Shown one piece after another: positions 17,687 to 27,428 of a DNA stretch of 64,000 bases (the first letter of the stretch is position 1; each line of letters begins with the position of its first letter). Made by a program: the position numbers and the translations under genes. Source of the stretch: an endosymbiont of Lamellibrachia barhami (lineage in GTDB: Bacteria > Pseudomonadota > Gammaproteobacteria > Chromatiales > Chromatiaceae); contig NZ_JAAVSH020000001.1 in assembly GCF_011947365.2 (NCBI RefSeq), forward strand, positions 3,179,598 to 3,243,597, given 5' to 3'. Under the pieces are notes generated by a model. The model saw only the letters and a list, made by a program, of their open reading frames with translations. It did not search any database and was not told the DNA's origin.

Positions 17687-18934
17687 ATGTATAAACCCCT
17701 CGAACTCTTCATCGGGATGCGATATACGCGGGCAAAACGGCGTAATCATTTCATCTCGTTCATCTCTACGATCTCCATGCTCGGCATCATGTTGGGCGTG
17801 ATTGCGCTGATTGTCGTGCTCTCTGTTATGAACGGCTTTCACAAGGAAGTCCGTGAACGTATTCTCGGAATGGCGTCACATGCCACTATTTCTGCCGTGC
17901 GGGGTGGCCTCAAGGACTGGCGTGAGGTGGAAGCAATGGCGGGAAAGAACCCCCATGTCATTGGACGCGCGCCTTATGTCGAAGGTCAGGGCATGCTTAT
18001 CAATGGTCAGAAGGTTAGCGGTGTGTTGCTACGAGGGATTCTGCCTGCTGAAGAGGGCAAGGTTTCCGATGTGCTGACTGCCATGAAGAAGGGGAGCGTC
18101 GACGACCTTAAGCCGGGCAGCTATGGGATTATTCTGGGGCAGGAACTGGCCTACCTGCTTGGCGTCGGGGTGGGGGATAAGGTGACGCTGGTCACGCCGC
18201 AGATCAATGTCACACCCGCAGGCATCATGCCCCGTCTAAAACGTTTTACGGTGAGCGGCATCTTCGAGGTCGGCATGGGTGAATACGACAGAGGCGTAGC
18301 GCTTCTACACCTGCAGGATGCCGCCAAACTGATGCGCCTCAACGATAGCGTGACCGGCGTGCGACTGAAATTGGATGATCTCTACCTCGCGCCGAAGGTA
18401 TCCCGGGAGTTGGCTCTAAAGATGGGAGGCTATTACCGCATCAGCGACTGGACCATGCAACATCGCAATTTTTTTGCCGCGTTACAGACCGAAAAACGCA
18501 TGATGTCGATCATCCTCTCACTCATTGTGGCGGTGGCGGCCTTCAATATCGTTTCGACTCTGGTGATGGTGGTTACCGATAAGCAGGCCGACATTGCCAT
18601 TCTGCGAACGTTGGGCGCTTCGCCGGGCACTATCATGGGGATCTTTATGGTTCAGGGCGCGGCTATCGGCTTTGTCGGCAATATCCTCGGCATGATCGGT
18701 GGGCTGTTACTGGCAACCAATGTAGAAGGGATCGTCATCTGGGTCGAAGGTGTATTCAATATCGATTTTCTCGATCCTAACATCTACTACATCAGTGAAC
18801 TCCCTTCCGATCCGCATATGGAAGATATCCTCTCCATTGGCGTAACGGCGTTTTTCATCACTCTGCTGGCAACCCTCTATCCAGCCTGGAAAGCCTCCCG
18901 CACCCAACCGGCTGAGGCGCTACGCTATGAGTAG
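17687..18934 (+). CDS. lolC: Lipoprotein-releasing ABC transporter permease LolC/LolE
   Basis: Inner-membrane permease that extracts outer-membrane lipoproteins for LolA. The 415-aa protein has the family N-terminus ([21 protein letters not shown]), one membrane helix, a large periplasmic domain (about residues 45-270), three C-terminal helices and the terminal ARRT-like [17 protein letters not shown]. lolD overlaps by 8 bp. Only one permease gene is present here, so it may act as a single LolF-type homodimer or have a LolE elsewhere. Confidence 0.94.
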   Translation: MYKPLELFIGMRYTRAKRRNHFISFISTISMLGIMLGVIALIVVLSVMNGFHKEVRERILGMASHATISAVRGGLKDWREVEAMAGKNPHVIGRAPYVEGQGMLINGQKVSGVLLRGILPAEEGKVSDVLTAMKKGSVDDLKPGSYGIILGQELAYLLGVGVGDKVTLVTPQINVTPAGIMPRLKRFTVSGIFEVGMGEYDRGVALLHLQDAAKLMRLNDSVTGVRLKLDDLYLAPKVSRELALKMGGYYRISDWTMQHRNFFAALQTEKRMMSIILSLIVAVAAFNIVSTLVMVVTDKQADIAILRTLGASPGTIMGIFMVQGAAIGFVGNILGMIGGLLLATNVEGIVIWVEGVFNIDFLDPNIYYISELPSDPHMEDILSIGVTAFFITLLATLYPAWKASRTQPAEALRYE

Positions 18935-19646
18935 CCGGGAGGTTGTGCTACAGGCTGAGGGTATCGTACGAACCTTCTCTCAAGGTGACCTGCGGGTGGA
19001 AGTCCTGCGGGGTGTTGATATGACCATACGGCAGGGCGAGCGGATCGCGATTGTCGGCAGTTCCGGATCGGGTAAGAGTACACTCCTGCACTGTCTGGGT
19101 GGGCTGGATCAACCAAACGAGGGTCATGTATGGCTCTCCGGCATGGAGCTGTTGTCATTGGGCGAACGGGCAAGAGGAAAACTGCGTAATCAAAAACTGG
19201 GCTTCGTCTATCAATTCCACCACCTGTTGGCCGAATTCACCGCTCTGGAAAATGTCGCCATGCCACTGCTTATTGGTGGGTATAAAGTTGCTGATGCGAG
19301 CAGAAAGGCAGGGGAGATCCTTGAAAGGGTAGGCCTCGGCGCAAGAATTCAACATAAGCCCAGTGAATTGTCCGGCGGAGAAAGGCAGCGTACGGCACTG
19401 GCCCGGGCGTTGGTCCACTCACCGGCCTGTGTGCTGGCTGATGAACCTACGGGCAATCTGGACCGACGCACTGCTGAGCATGTCTATGAACTGATGCTGG
19501 AACTCAACCGGGAGCAGGGCACCAGTTTCGTGATCGTAACCCATGATCCTGATTTGGCAGCCCGTATGGATCACACCTGGCAGCTGATTGATGGCCGCTT
19601 GATAACAGATCAATCCCAGGAGTCTGTCGGGTTAGGGGGATCGTAA
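18927..19646 (+). CDS. lolD: Lipoprotein-releasing ABC transporter ATPase LolD
   Basis: Cytoplasmic ATPase driving lipoprotein release. The 239-aa protein has Walker [19 protein letters not shown], the MacB/LolD-type [18 protein letters not shown] loop, signature [15 protein letters not shown] and Walker [12 protein letters not shown]. It is coupled to lolC. No lolE follows; the next gene is convergent. Confidence 0.96.
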   Translation: MSSREVVLQAEGIVRTFSQGDLRVEVLRGVDMTIRQGERIAIVGSSGSGKSTLLHCLGGLDQPNEGHVWLSGMELLSLGERARGKLRNQKLGFVYQFHHLLAEFTALENVAMPLLIGGYKVADASRKAGEILERVGLGARIQHKPSELSGGERQRTALARALVHSPACVLADEPTGNLDRRTAEHVYELMLELNREQGTSFVIVTHDPDLAARMDHTWQLIDGRLITDQSQESVGLGGS

Positions 19647-19717
19647 CGAGCAAGGTAGGGGATCGTGGACAGTTTCTCGATCTTTTGCAGCGAATGGTGG
19701 ACCGACTCCCAGAACCT

Positions 19718-20233
19718 TTATGAATGGCGATGACTGCGCCGTCTCCACTGATTGATGACATGCCGGCGCCAAAGCACCCGAATGGCGAAGTAGCTGAGCA
19801 GGGAAAAAAAGGTACCACAGATAAAACAACCCAACAGGAAGGGCAGCCAAACCCCATCGAGGCCATTTTGCAGCCATTCAACACTGAACTCAAAGGTCTG
19901 CGTATCCTGCGGTGAGCCAAGTACAGTGGTACCCACCAGATAGGCAAAAAAGAAGAGCGGAGGGATGGTGAGTGGATTGGTGATCCAGACAAGCGCCACG
20001 GACAAGGGTAGATTTACCCGACAGATGATGGCAGCACCGGCGGCAAGCAGCATCTGAAAGGGCACCGGTACGAAGGCCACAAAGAGTCCCACCGCAAAGG
20101 CGCCCGCTGCCGATCGACGATTCAGATGCCATAGATTGGCATCGTGCAGCAATGTCCCGAACACCCGCAAATGCTTATGGTTGCGGATGGTGTCATGGTC
20201 AGGTGTAATACGTTTTATCAGATGTTTGGGCAT
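19718..20233 (-). CDS. DUF2062 membrane protein
   Basis: A 171-aa protein with an amphipathic N-terminus and three or four membrane segments. The segment GLFVAFVPVPFQMLLAAGAA followed by ALVWITNPLTIPPLFFFAY is the recognisable DUF2062 pattern. Function is unknown. It lies between lolD and comEC, an order I recall from other Gammaproteobacteria, and is read opposite to both. Confidence 0.88.
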   Translation of the reverse strand: MPKHLIKRITPDHDTIRNHKHLRVFGTLLHDANLWHLNRRSAAGAFAVGLFVAFVPVPFQMLLAAGAAIICRVNLPLSVALVWITNPLTIPPLFFFAYLVGTTVLGSPQDTQTFEFSVEWLQNGLDGVWLPFLLGCFICGTFFSLLSYFAIRVLWRRHVINQWRRRSHRHS

Positions 20234-20343
20234 GGCTTCCGCGAAGATAATACGCCGGGCTCTGTGCGGTTAATACTATTGAATCACGGTGGGGCAGGAT
20301 GCGCCACAAAAAGCTGCTGAAGTTTTCATGACAGGGATGTTTC

Positions 20344-22638
20344 ATGACATTTATTCTGCTCGCCTTTGTCACCGGAACAGCACTCTTCCAACTGCTGCCG
20401 GTGTTGCCTGAGCCTGCCTGGTTCGCCGCTGCTGCAGCGATTCCTCTATTCTGGGTTTCACGTCTTACGAAGCTCTTGTCAGCGCTGCTTGCCGGTGGGT
20501 TTTGGGCCTTTCTCTTTGCCTGGCTCCACCTTTCACAGGCAATGCCACTTTCACTCGAAGGGGAAACCCTCATTGTCACCGGCACTGTTGCCTCTCTCCC
20601 TAAACAGACATCAACCATCAATCGATTTGAGTTTGAGCTGGAGACTGTGCAGTCGAAGCGTGGCCCCGAGTCTCTGCAGGGGCGGCTTCGACTCAACTGG
20701 TATCGTTTTGACGGAGTCTTGCTTCCTGGGCAGCGCTGGCAGTTGCAGGTCAGACTGAAAAGACCAAGAGGATTGCAGAATCCAGCAGGGTTCGGCTATG
20801 AAAAATGGCTCTACAGCCGCAGAATTCGCGCCACAGGTTATGTACTGCATAGCACCGATAACCAATTGATAGGTGAAGCAGATTTCAGCTACATGATCGA
20901 TCGCATACGTCATCGAATCGGCAGTGACATAGAGCACTTGGTAGAGTCGCAAAAGTCATCAGGTCTGATTCGTGCCTTGGCGATTGGTGATCGGGGTGGA
21001 ATCTCCAGCAGTGACTGGGAGGCATTTACCCGAACCGGCACCAACCATCTCATTGCAATCTCCGGACTCCACATCGGCATTGTGGCGGGTCTGATGTTCT
21101 TTCTTGGCCAGTGGTTGTGGCGACAATGGCCGAATTTGATGTTGTGGCTTCCAGCGCCAAAAGCCGGTGCAATAACCGGGTTATTGGGTGGGACGATATA
21201 TGCCATGTTGGCCGGTTTTTCCCTACCCACCCAGCGGGCATTGGTTATGCTCTATCTGGTACTTGGGGCAACGTTGTTTGGGCGCACCCCTGTGATTAGC
21301 CGTTCTTTCAGTATGGCGCTCTTTCTTGTGATCCTGCTCGATCCGGCAGCAACGCTCTCTGCCGGATTTTGGCTCTCCTTCGGGGCGGTTGGTGTGATTC
21401 TGTTATCGGTAACCGGGCGGATCGGACGGCCGACAGGTTGGCGCCAATGGGGTCGAGTTCAATGGGTGGTTGCGCTGGGGCTGGCTCCCTTACTCTTTAT
21501 CCAGTTTGGACGGGCATCTCTGGTCGCCCCCCTGGTCAATCTGCTGCTGGTGCCTTGGTTTACCCTTGTGTTGGTGCCCCTGATACTTTTTGGGTTGCCA
21601 CTATTGAGCTTTCCAGCGGCAGCGGCTATGTGGGCGAAGCTGACGGAACTCTGCGTCACTTATACATTGGTGGCTATCGAATGGGCCGCAGAGATAAGTT
21701 TTGCCGCACTATTTCTACCTGACCAGCCGCTCTGGATCTGGGCTGGGGCGATGGGAGGGGTACTGCTATTTCTCCTGCCTGGAGGCTTGCCGGTGCGCGG
21801 GGCTGGTATATTACTGCTACTGCCCCTGATATTCAGTTCACCGCAGCGTCCACCTCCAGGCGGATTCAGACTCACCCTGCTTGATGTGGGGCAGGGATTG
21901 TCTGCGGTAGTGGAAACCGCACGGCACCAGCTGGTCTATGACACAGGCCCCGCTTTTCCTTCCGGATTCAATACCGCAGAGGCTGCGCTCCTGCCCTATC
22001 TCCACAGCCGGGGTATAGAGCAGATAGACCGACTGGTGGTAAGTAATGGCGATCAGGATCATGCCGGCGGTGTAGCGCCTTTGCTCAAGGGGATAACGGT
22101 GGTGGATCTGATCGGGGGCGAATCCATGGCTGTTCCCAATTTCCGCTACTGCCGTTCCGGTATGTCGTGGCAGTGGGATGGCGTCTCATTCGAGATACTG
22201 CATCCGGATGGGAGTGAAAAATTTCAGACGGGCAATGACGCCTCCTGCGTATTGAGAGTCGCGGGAAGCGGTGGATCATTACTGATTCCCGGTGATGTAG
22301 AGCAACAGGCGGAGAAATGGCTGGTAGAGAGATATGGCCAGGATCTGAAAAGTGATGTTCTGATCGCGCCGCATCACGGCTCTGCGACATCCTCCACCCA
22401 ACCATTTGCCGATAGGGTGAGACCGAAATATGTGCTGTTCCCGACTGGATACCGAAATCGGTTTGGTTTTCCCAAAGCGGATGTCCAGCAGCGCTGGCGT
22501 GACCTGGGGGCAAAGTTGCTCAACAGCGCGGAGGAGGGCGCCATTCAAATTGAATTCCATCCGAAATCCGGACTCGGGAGGCCCTATCGCATTCGTCGGG
22601 AGAGGCGTCACTACTGGAGCACCTCTTGGAATGAGTGA
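20344..22638 (+). CDS. comEC: DNA internalization protein ComEC/Rec2
   Basis: Inner-membrane channel for single-stranded DNA uptake in natural transformation. The 764-aa protein shows an N-terminal DUF4131-type region, the competence core with HLIAISGLHIGIVAGL near residue 235, many membrane helices, and a C-terminal metallo-beta-lactamase-like domain with LDVGQGLSAVVE, NGDQDHAGG and APHHGSATSS. All three parts appear intact. Other competence genes are not in the window. Confidence 0.95.
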   Translation: MTFILLAFVTGTALFQLLPVLPEPAWFAAAAAIPLFWVSRLTKLLSALLAGGFWAFLFAWLHLSQAMPLSLEGETLIVTGTVASLPKQTSTINRFEFELETVQSKRGPESLQGRLRLNWYRFDGVLLPGQRWQLQVRLKRPRGLQNPAGFGYEKWLYSRRIRATGYVLHSTDNQLIGEADFSYMIDRIRHRIGSDIEHLVESQKSSGLIRALAIGDRGGISSSDWEAFTRTGTNHLIAISGLHIGIVAGLMFFLGQWLWRQWPNLMLWLPAPKAGAITGLLGGTIYAMLAGFSLPTQRALVMLYLVLGATLFGRTPVISRSFSMALFLVILLDPAATLSAGFWLSFGAVGVILLSVTGRIGRPTGWRQWGRVQWVVALGLAPLLFIQFGRASLVAPLVNLLLVPWFTLVLVPLILFGLPLLSFPAAAAMWAKLTELCVTYTLVAIEWAAEISFAALFLPDQPLWIWAGAMGGVLLFLLPGGLPVRGAGILLLLPLIFSSPQRPPPGGFRLTLLDVGQGLSAVVETARHQLVYDTGPAFPSGFNTAEAALLPYLHSRGIEQIDRLVVSNGDQDHAGGVAPLLKGITVVDLIGGESMAVPNFRYCRSGMSWQWDGVSFEILHPDGSEKFQTGNDASCVLRVAGSGGSLLIPGDVEQQAEKWLVERYGQDLKSDVLIAPHHGSATSSTQPFADRVRPKYVLFPTGYRNRFGFPKADVQQRWRDLGAKLLNSAEEGAIQIEFHPKSGLGRPYRIRRERRHYWSTSWNE

Positions 22639-22710
22639 ACTCGTTCCCTTTCGGAGCCATGCACAGATACAGTATGATTATACGCAGATTCTTTAGAGGC
22701 CCAGACTACA

Positions 22711-23331
22711 GTGTTTGAATTTGTAAAAGCGGGTGGATGGCTCATGATTCCCATCGTTGCCTGTTCCGTCGTCGCCTTGGCGATTGTCCTGGAACGCTTC
22801 TGGTCTCTTCGCCGCAGACGGGTGATGCCTGCCATTTTGATGCAGCAACTTTGGCAGTTGTGTAAAGATGATCAACTCGAACGTGCCGATCTGAAAAAAT
22901 TACGCAAAAGTTCTCCCCTGGGGAGAATTCTTGCCGCCGGCATGGTAAACCGTCACCACTCCAAAGAGGTCATGAAAGAGAGTATTGAAGAGGTGGGGCG
23001 CCAGGTGGTACTGGAGCTTGAACGCTACCTCAACGCCTTGGGTACCATCGCTTCCATTGCGCCACTGCTGGGATTATTGGGTACAGTATTTGGAATGATC
23101 AAAGTGTTCAGCGCCATCGTGACTGCAGGGGTCGGCGATCCGGGCATATTGGCCGGTGGCATTTCCGAAGCACTGATAACCACGGCGGCCGGTCTCTCTG
23201 TTGCCATTCCCAGTCTGATGTTCCATCGCTATTTCACCGGGCTTGTCGATAAACTGGTGCTGGGCATGGAGGAACAGGCGCTGAAACTGGTGGAGGTGAT
23301 CCACGGTGAGCGGGAACGGGTCTCCGGGTGA
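22711..23331 (+). CDS. exbB: MotA/TolQ/ExbB proton channel protein
   Basis: Proton-channel subunit of a TonB-type or related energy-transducing complex. It starts at a GTG, has 206 aa and three membrane helices: one near residues 10-30 and two in the conserved C-terminal block (LGTIASIAPLLGLLGTVFGMIKVF and GGISEALITTAAGLSVAIPSLMF). The overlap with exbD is GTGA. A second, distinct set (tolQR) occurs at 34452-35633; the comEC-exbBD-lpxK context argues that this pair is the ExbBD-like one of envelope biogenesis clusters. Confidence 0.92.
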   Translation: MFEFVKAGGWLMIPIVACSVVALAIVLERFWSLRRRRVMPAILMQQLWQLCKDDQLERADLKKLRKSSPLGRILAAGMVNRHHSKEVMKESIEEVGRQVVLELERYLNALGTIASIAPLLGLLGTVFGMIKVFSAIVTAGVGDPGILAGGISEALITTAAGLSVAIPSLMFHRYFTGLVDKLVLGMEEQALKLVEVIHGERERVSG

Positions 23332-23747
23332 ACCTGCGGCCGCACCGAAAAAAAGCCATTGAGGTCGATATCACGCCGTTGATCGACGTGGTTTTCCTGC
23401 TGCTGATCTTCTTCATGGTCTCGACCACCTTCGACCGGGAGACCCAGATTAAGGTTGAGCTGCCGGAAGCTGCCGGAGAAGAGGCGCAGACAGCGGCGGA
23501 TATGCTCGATATCACCATTGACGCGTCGGGTACCTTCTACGTCAATCAGCAGGAAGTCATCAATACCGAGATCGAAACCCTGAAAAAGGCCATCATAAAA
23601 GCCGCAGGGGAGAAGAAAGATCTTCCGGTCATCATCAATGCTGATGCCAAGACGCCCCACCAATCGGTGATGACGGTGATGGATGCAGCAAGCCAGCTCG
23701 GTTTTCTGCACATGACTTTTGCCGCGCATAAGCCGAAGAATCCTTGA
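23328..23747 (+). CDS. exbD: ExbD/TolR family protein
   Basis: Partner of ExbB, 139 aa, with a GTG start inside the exbB stop. One N-terminal membrane helix carries the proton-binding Asp in DITPLIDVVFLLLIFFMVS near residue 17, followed by a periplasmic domain ending in VMDAASQLGFLHMTFAA. Its stop overlaps the lpxK start. Confidence 0.94.
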   Translation: MNLRPHRKKAIEVDITPLIDVVFLLLIFFMVSTTFDRETQIKVELPEAAGEEAQTAADMLDITIDASGTFYVNQQEVINTEIETLKKAIIKAAGEKKDLPVIINADAKTPHQSVMTVMDAASQLGFLHMTFAAHKPKNP

Positions 23748-24733
23748 AAAACATTGATCACTACTGGGAAGGATGGAACCCCGTCAGTCTGATCCTCCTG
23801 CCTCTCTCTCTGCTCTTCTGTCTGCTGTCATGGTTACGCCGGATCGCCTATCGGATCGGCCTTCTGAGCCGTGAGCGGATATCGGTTCCGGTTATCGTCA
23901 TAGGTAATATCACCGTCGGCGGCACCGGTAAGACTCCGCTGGTCATCTGGCTTGCAGAATGGCTGAAGGGCAGAGGATTGCAGCCAGGCATCATCACCCG
24001 TGGCTATGGTGGCAAGGCGGAGTCCTGGCCGCGTGAGGTTTCGGTCGATAGTAGCGCGTCGGAAGTGGGGGACGAGGCGGTACTGCTCGCACGTCGCTCG
24101 GGATGCCCTGTCTTTGCCGGTCCCAATCGTCCCGACGTGGCCCGTGCGCTGCTTGCGGCACATCCATGTGACCTGATTCTCTCCGACGATGGCTTGCAGC
24201 ACTACGCGCTGCAACGGGATGCAGAGATCGCCGTCATCGACGGGAAAAGAGGCTTCGGAAACGGGCTCTGCCTGCCTGCCGGTCCTCTCCGGGAGCGGCA
24301 ATTCCGGCTCAATCAGGTAGACCTGCTGGTGGTCAATGGTGAGAAACCACTCCGTCACGATGCTTTTCAAATGCGGGTTGAAGGAGAAAAAGCGCTGCTG
24401 CTGGCTGACAGCGACCAGCAGCGAAGTCTGTCGGAGTTCATGGGGCAGCAAGTCGAAGCTATTGCCGCCATTGGCAATCCCGAACGCTTTTTCAGTATGC
24501 TCGAAGCGGCCGGATTGAAGATCAATCGCCATCCCTTTCCGGACCATCACCCGTTTGTGGAAGAAGATCTTTTGCCTTGGCAAAAAAAGACGGTTCTCAT
24601 GACGGAGAAAGATGCGGTAAAGTGCACACCATTCGCGGGAAAAAACCTCTGGTACGTTCCCGCTGACGCGAGGCTCGATGACGGATTCATCCTACAGCTG
24701 ACGCAAATCATCAACAGGTTGTGTAATGGATAA
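23744..24733 (+). CDS. lpxK: Tetraacyldisaccharide 4'-kinase LpxK
   Basis: Inner-membrane-associated kinase that phosphorylates the 4' position of the lipid A disaccharide precursor. The 329-aa protein has an N-terminal membrane anchor, the Walker-type [14 protein letters not shown] near residue 52, RGYGGK and DDGLQHYAL motifs. The start is TTG overlapping the exbD stop. No msbA lies upstream, unlike the E. coli msbA-lpxK arrangement. Confidence 0.95.
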   Translation: MKNIDHYWEGWNPVSLILLPLSLLFCLLSWLRRIAYRIGLLSRERISVPVIVIGNITVGGTGKTPLVIWLAEWLKGRGLQPGIITRGYGGKAESWPREVSVDSSASEVGDEAVLLARRSGCPVFAGPNRPDVARALLAAHPCDLILSDDGLQHYALQRDAEIAVIDGKRGFGNGLCLPAGPLRERQFRLNQVDLLVVNGEKPLRHDAFQMRVEGEKALLLADSDQQRSLSEFMGQQVEAIAAIGNPERFFSMLEAAGLKINRHPFPDHHPFVEEDLLPWQKKTVLMTEKDAVKCTPFAGKNLWYVPADARLDDGFILQLTQIINRLCNG

Positions 24734-24914
24734 TAAACTGCTCGATATTCTTGTTTGCCCCCTCTGCAAAGGCAAACTCTACTATGATAAGAAGGCTGCA
24801 GAGCTTATCTGCAGAGCCGATCGGCTGGCGTTCCCGATCCGGGATGACATTCCGGTAATGTTGCAGGATGAAGCGCGCGAACTGGCGGCGGATGAAGAGG
24901 TACCCGAGGGCTAA
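24726..24914 (+). CDS. ycaR: Trm112-like protein (YcaR family)
   Basis: A 62-aa protein with [21 protein letters not shown] and [20 protein letters not shown], the classic Trm112/UPF0434 pattern. One CPxC pair is present and the second half is reduced to a single cysteine. It lies between lpxK and kdsB as in E. coli. Function in bacteria is poorly defined. Confidence 0.93.
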   Translation: MDNKLLDILVCPLCKGKLYYDKKAAELICRADRLAFPIRDDIPVMLQDEARELAADEEVPEG

Positions 24915-24919
24915 TCGAT

Positions 24920-25678
24920 ATGGATTTCAAAGTTGTCATTCCTGCACGTTACTCATCGGTTCGTCTGCCGGGAAAACCCCTGCGGGAGATCGCAGGCAAG
25001 CCCATGATCCAGCACGTTTACGAACGAGCCCGGGAAAGTGGTGCTGACGAAGTGGTCATCGCAACAGATGATGAACGCATCAGTCAGACGGCCAAGGCCT
25101 TCGGCGCCGAAGTCTGTATGACCGCCGCGCACCATCGTAGCGGCTCTGACAGGATTGCCGAAGTGGTGGAGCAGTTGCGCTGGGCCGCAGATACCATTGT
25201 GGTAAATCTGCAGGGCGATGAGCCCACCATGCCGGCGTCATTGATCGATCAGGTGGCCGCCGACATGGAGAGTCACGAACCGGCAGGCGTTACCACGCTC
25301 TCGGCACCCATCGAAACCCATGAGATGTTGTTCGATCCTCATGTTGTAAAGGTCGTGACCGATATTGCAGGTTACGCCCTCTATTTCAGCAGGGCGCCGA
25401 TTCCCTGGCACCGGGATGAGTTCCTCGAAGGCAGAGAGTCCCTACCGGCAAGTGTGGCCTTCAGTCGCCATATCGGCCTTTATGCCTATCGTACAGGTTA
25501 CCTGAAGCAGTTTGTCTCCTGGGCCCACGCTCCACTTGAACAGGCGGAATCCCTGGAACAGCTGAGAGTGCTTTGGCACGGTGGGAAGATTCATGTCAGT
25601 CAGGCAATCGAAGCAGCAGGACACGGGGTGGATACCGAAGATGATCTGAAACGTGTGGATGAGATTCTATCCCGGTAG
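24920..25678 (+). CDS. kdsB: CMP-KDO synthetase KdsB
   Basis: 3-deoxy-manno-octulosonate cytidylyltransferase, which activates KDO for lipopolysaccharide core assembly. The 252-aa protein has the nucleotide-binding start VVIPARYSSVRLPGKPL, LQGDEPTMP and a SLEQLRVLWHGGKIHV segment near the C-terminus. It ends the comEC-exbBD-lpxK-ycaR-kdsB run. Confidence 0.97.
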   Translation: MDFKVVIPARYSSVRLPGKPLREIAGKPMIQHVYERARESGADEVVIATDDERISQTAKAFGAEVCMTAAHHRSGSDRIAEVVEQLRWAADTIVVNLQGDEPTMPASLIDQVAADMESHEPAGVTTLSAPIETHEMLFDPHVVKVVTDIAGYALYFSRAPIPWHRDEFLEGRESLPASVAFSRHIGLYAYRTGYLKQFVSWAHAPLEQAESLEQLRVLWHGGKIHVSQAIEAAGHGVDTEDDLKRVDEILSR

Positions 25679-25997
25679 GGCGGGGGATTGCTCAATTAAA
25701 GAAAAATCACTCTTTCAGATGCCTTGCACTCAGTGGCTTCAATCTCTTTGGATTGGATTTCCCGCAGCTTTCTGCGAAGCGTTCCTGCAATTTAATACCC
25801 CATCCGCTTGTTGCGGGGATCTTTATCTGGGCCAGCGCTCTACTATTTTACCTGCAGCCACCCATCCAATCAGTCGTCCTTTCATTTAAAAGAAGTAAAT
25901 GCCTATGAGAAGGCGGGGACGTGTACCGAGGTTTCATTACTATGTAGTATGTAAAGTTGGTCCAACTAAATCGTCCGTCGATAATTGGAAATTTTGT
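25679..25997 (+). promoter_or_regulatory. Intergenic region before the porin gene
   Basis: About 320 bp after kdsB. The tracked porin ORF extends into it, but the residues before 25998 do not look like protein and no signal peptide would result. I see no RNA gene or convincing terminator; it should hold the promoter of the porin-PhnD-GGDEF unit. No clear Pho box was found by eye. Confidence 0.45.
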
Positions 25998-27401
25998 ATG
26001 CGTAATAAGCTAGCGTGTGCCCTCGCTTTAGCAGGTGTTTTATCTCCGCTTTTGGCTCAGGCTGGACCACAGCAAATGCTGCTGCTCATCGACATGCTCA
26101 AGGAAAACGGGACCTTGACAGAGATCCAGCATCAGCAACTCAAGGCGGCCATGATGACCGAAGATCCCGCACCATCCACAAAACAGCCACTTGCACAACA
26201 AACTCTCCCGCTGCCCGTCTCTGAGCCAGCGGATGTCATGGTCTCTACTCAGGGTGGCAGCGTAAAGGCGGAGTCCTACGACGGCAGATCAAGCTTTCAG
26301 TTCACTGCGCAGATAGCGGCGGATGCCGCCTGGTATGACAGTGATATCACAGATATGGGAAACGCCGCAGAGATTCGGTATGCCCGCATCGGTGCGGAAG
26401 GTACACTTTTCGGTCCCTGGGAATACGAACTGGAGATCGACTTTGCCGGTGAGGATGTCGGTCTGAAAGATGCCTGGCTTGGATACCGCACGCTGGGTGA
26501 CAGCCGTTTCAAGGTTGGCCTGTTCAAAACGCCATTTAGCCTGGAGGAGATGACCCCTTCGGCCCACCAGACATTCATGGAACGCTCATTGATCAACGCC
26601 ATGACGCCGGGACGAAATGTCGGCGTAGGTTTCGAAACCTATGGTGGTCAGTGGAGTCTGGCTGGCAGCATCTTTGGTGAGGGCGCGGATGATGGTGACG
26701 ATCGGCTCGACGACGAAGGATGGGGCGGCAGTCTGCGCGGCACTTGGGCACCTGTTGCAACAGACACCAGGGTCTTACATCTTGGCCTCTCCAGCACTGC
26801 CCGCACCTATGGCGGGGATTCGGATGACGAGGCGGTCTTCCGTATCCGAACTGACCCTGAATCTCATTTGGTCGATTCAAAGAACTACCTGCTGGATACC
26901 AATCAATACGAAACCAAGACATCGAAATACAAGATCCAGCATATGGAGCATACCACCAGCATCGGAGTGGAAGCTGCAATGGTGCAGGGTCCTGTTTCGT
27001 TACAAGGCGAGTTTGTTCGGACCTACGTCAATTCAGAGGACTACATGGAAAGTCTGGATTTCCATGGTTTCTATGTTGCCGGCAGTTGGTTCCTTACCGG
27101 CGAGTCGCGTAACTACGATCACACGCGGGGACGTTTCGGTCGCATTACCCCCTATAGCAACTTTGGCTGGGGAGAAGGCACCGGCGCCTGGGAGATAGCG
27201 CTGCGGTATAGTCATCTCGACCTGGACGATCAGGATATCGAAGGCGGCAGAGAGTGGAATGCCACAGTGGGGGTCAATTGGTACGTCAATCCAAATATCC
27301 GCTTCATGGCCAACTACATCGTTGTCAATTCCGAGCCGGATGCGGCAGGAGAAGAGGATGATCCGCGCATCATTCAGGTTCGTGGCCAATATAATTTCTG
27401 A
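25998..27401 (+). CDS. Phosphate-selective porin (OprO/OprP type)
   Basis: Outer-membrane beta-barrel channel. I start at the ATG at 25998 (467 aa) because MRNKLACALALAGVLSPLLAQA is a signal peptide. A short helical segment (MLLLIDMLKENGTLTEIQ) follows, then a barrel with the family blocks ARIGAEGTLFGPWEYELEIDF, LGYRTLGDSRFKVGLFKTPFSLE and a terminal VRGQYNF ending in Phe. It is 27 bp upstream of a PhnD-like protein, suggesting that both handle phosphate, phosphite or phosphonate. Substrate specificity is inferred from family only. Confidence 0.88.
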   Translation: MRNKLACALALAGVLSPLLAQAGPQQMLLLIDMLKENGTLTEIQHQQLKAAMMTEDPAPSTKQPLAQQTLPLPVSEPADVMVSTQGGSVKAESYDGRSSFQFTAQIAADAAWYDSDITDMGNAAEIRYARIGAEGTLFGPWEYELEIDFAGEDVGLKDAWLGYRTLGDSRFKVGLFKTPFSLEEMTPSAHQTFMERSLINAMTPGRNVGVGFETYGGQWSLAGSIFGEGADDGDDRLDDEGWGGSLRGTWAPVATDTRVLHLGLSSTARTYGGDSDDEAVFRIRTDPESHLVDSKNYLLDTNQYETKTSKYKIQHMEHTTSIGVEAAMVQGPVSLQGEFVRTYVNSEDYMESLDFHGFYVAGSWFLTGESRNYDHTRGRFGRITPYSNFGWGEGTGAWEIALRYSHLDLDDQDIEGGREWNATVGVNWYVNPNIRFMANYIVVNSEPDAAGEEDDPRIIQVRGQYNF

Positions 27402-27428
27402 TGCGCATATACCGGATTTGAGGTAAAA

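Noticed and set aside
20366-20758. 130-aa ORF within comEC
   Set aside because: Alternative frame of comEC; comEC is continuous and shows its domains.
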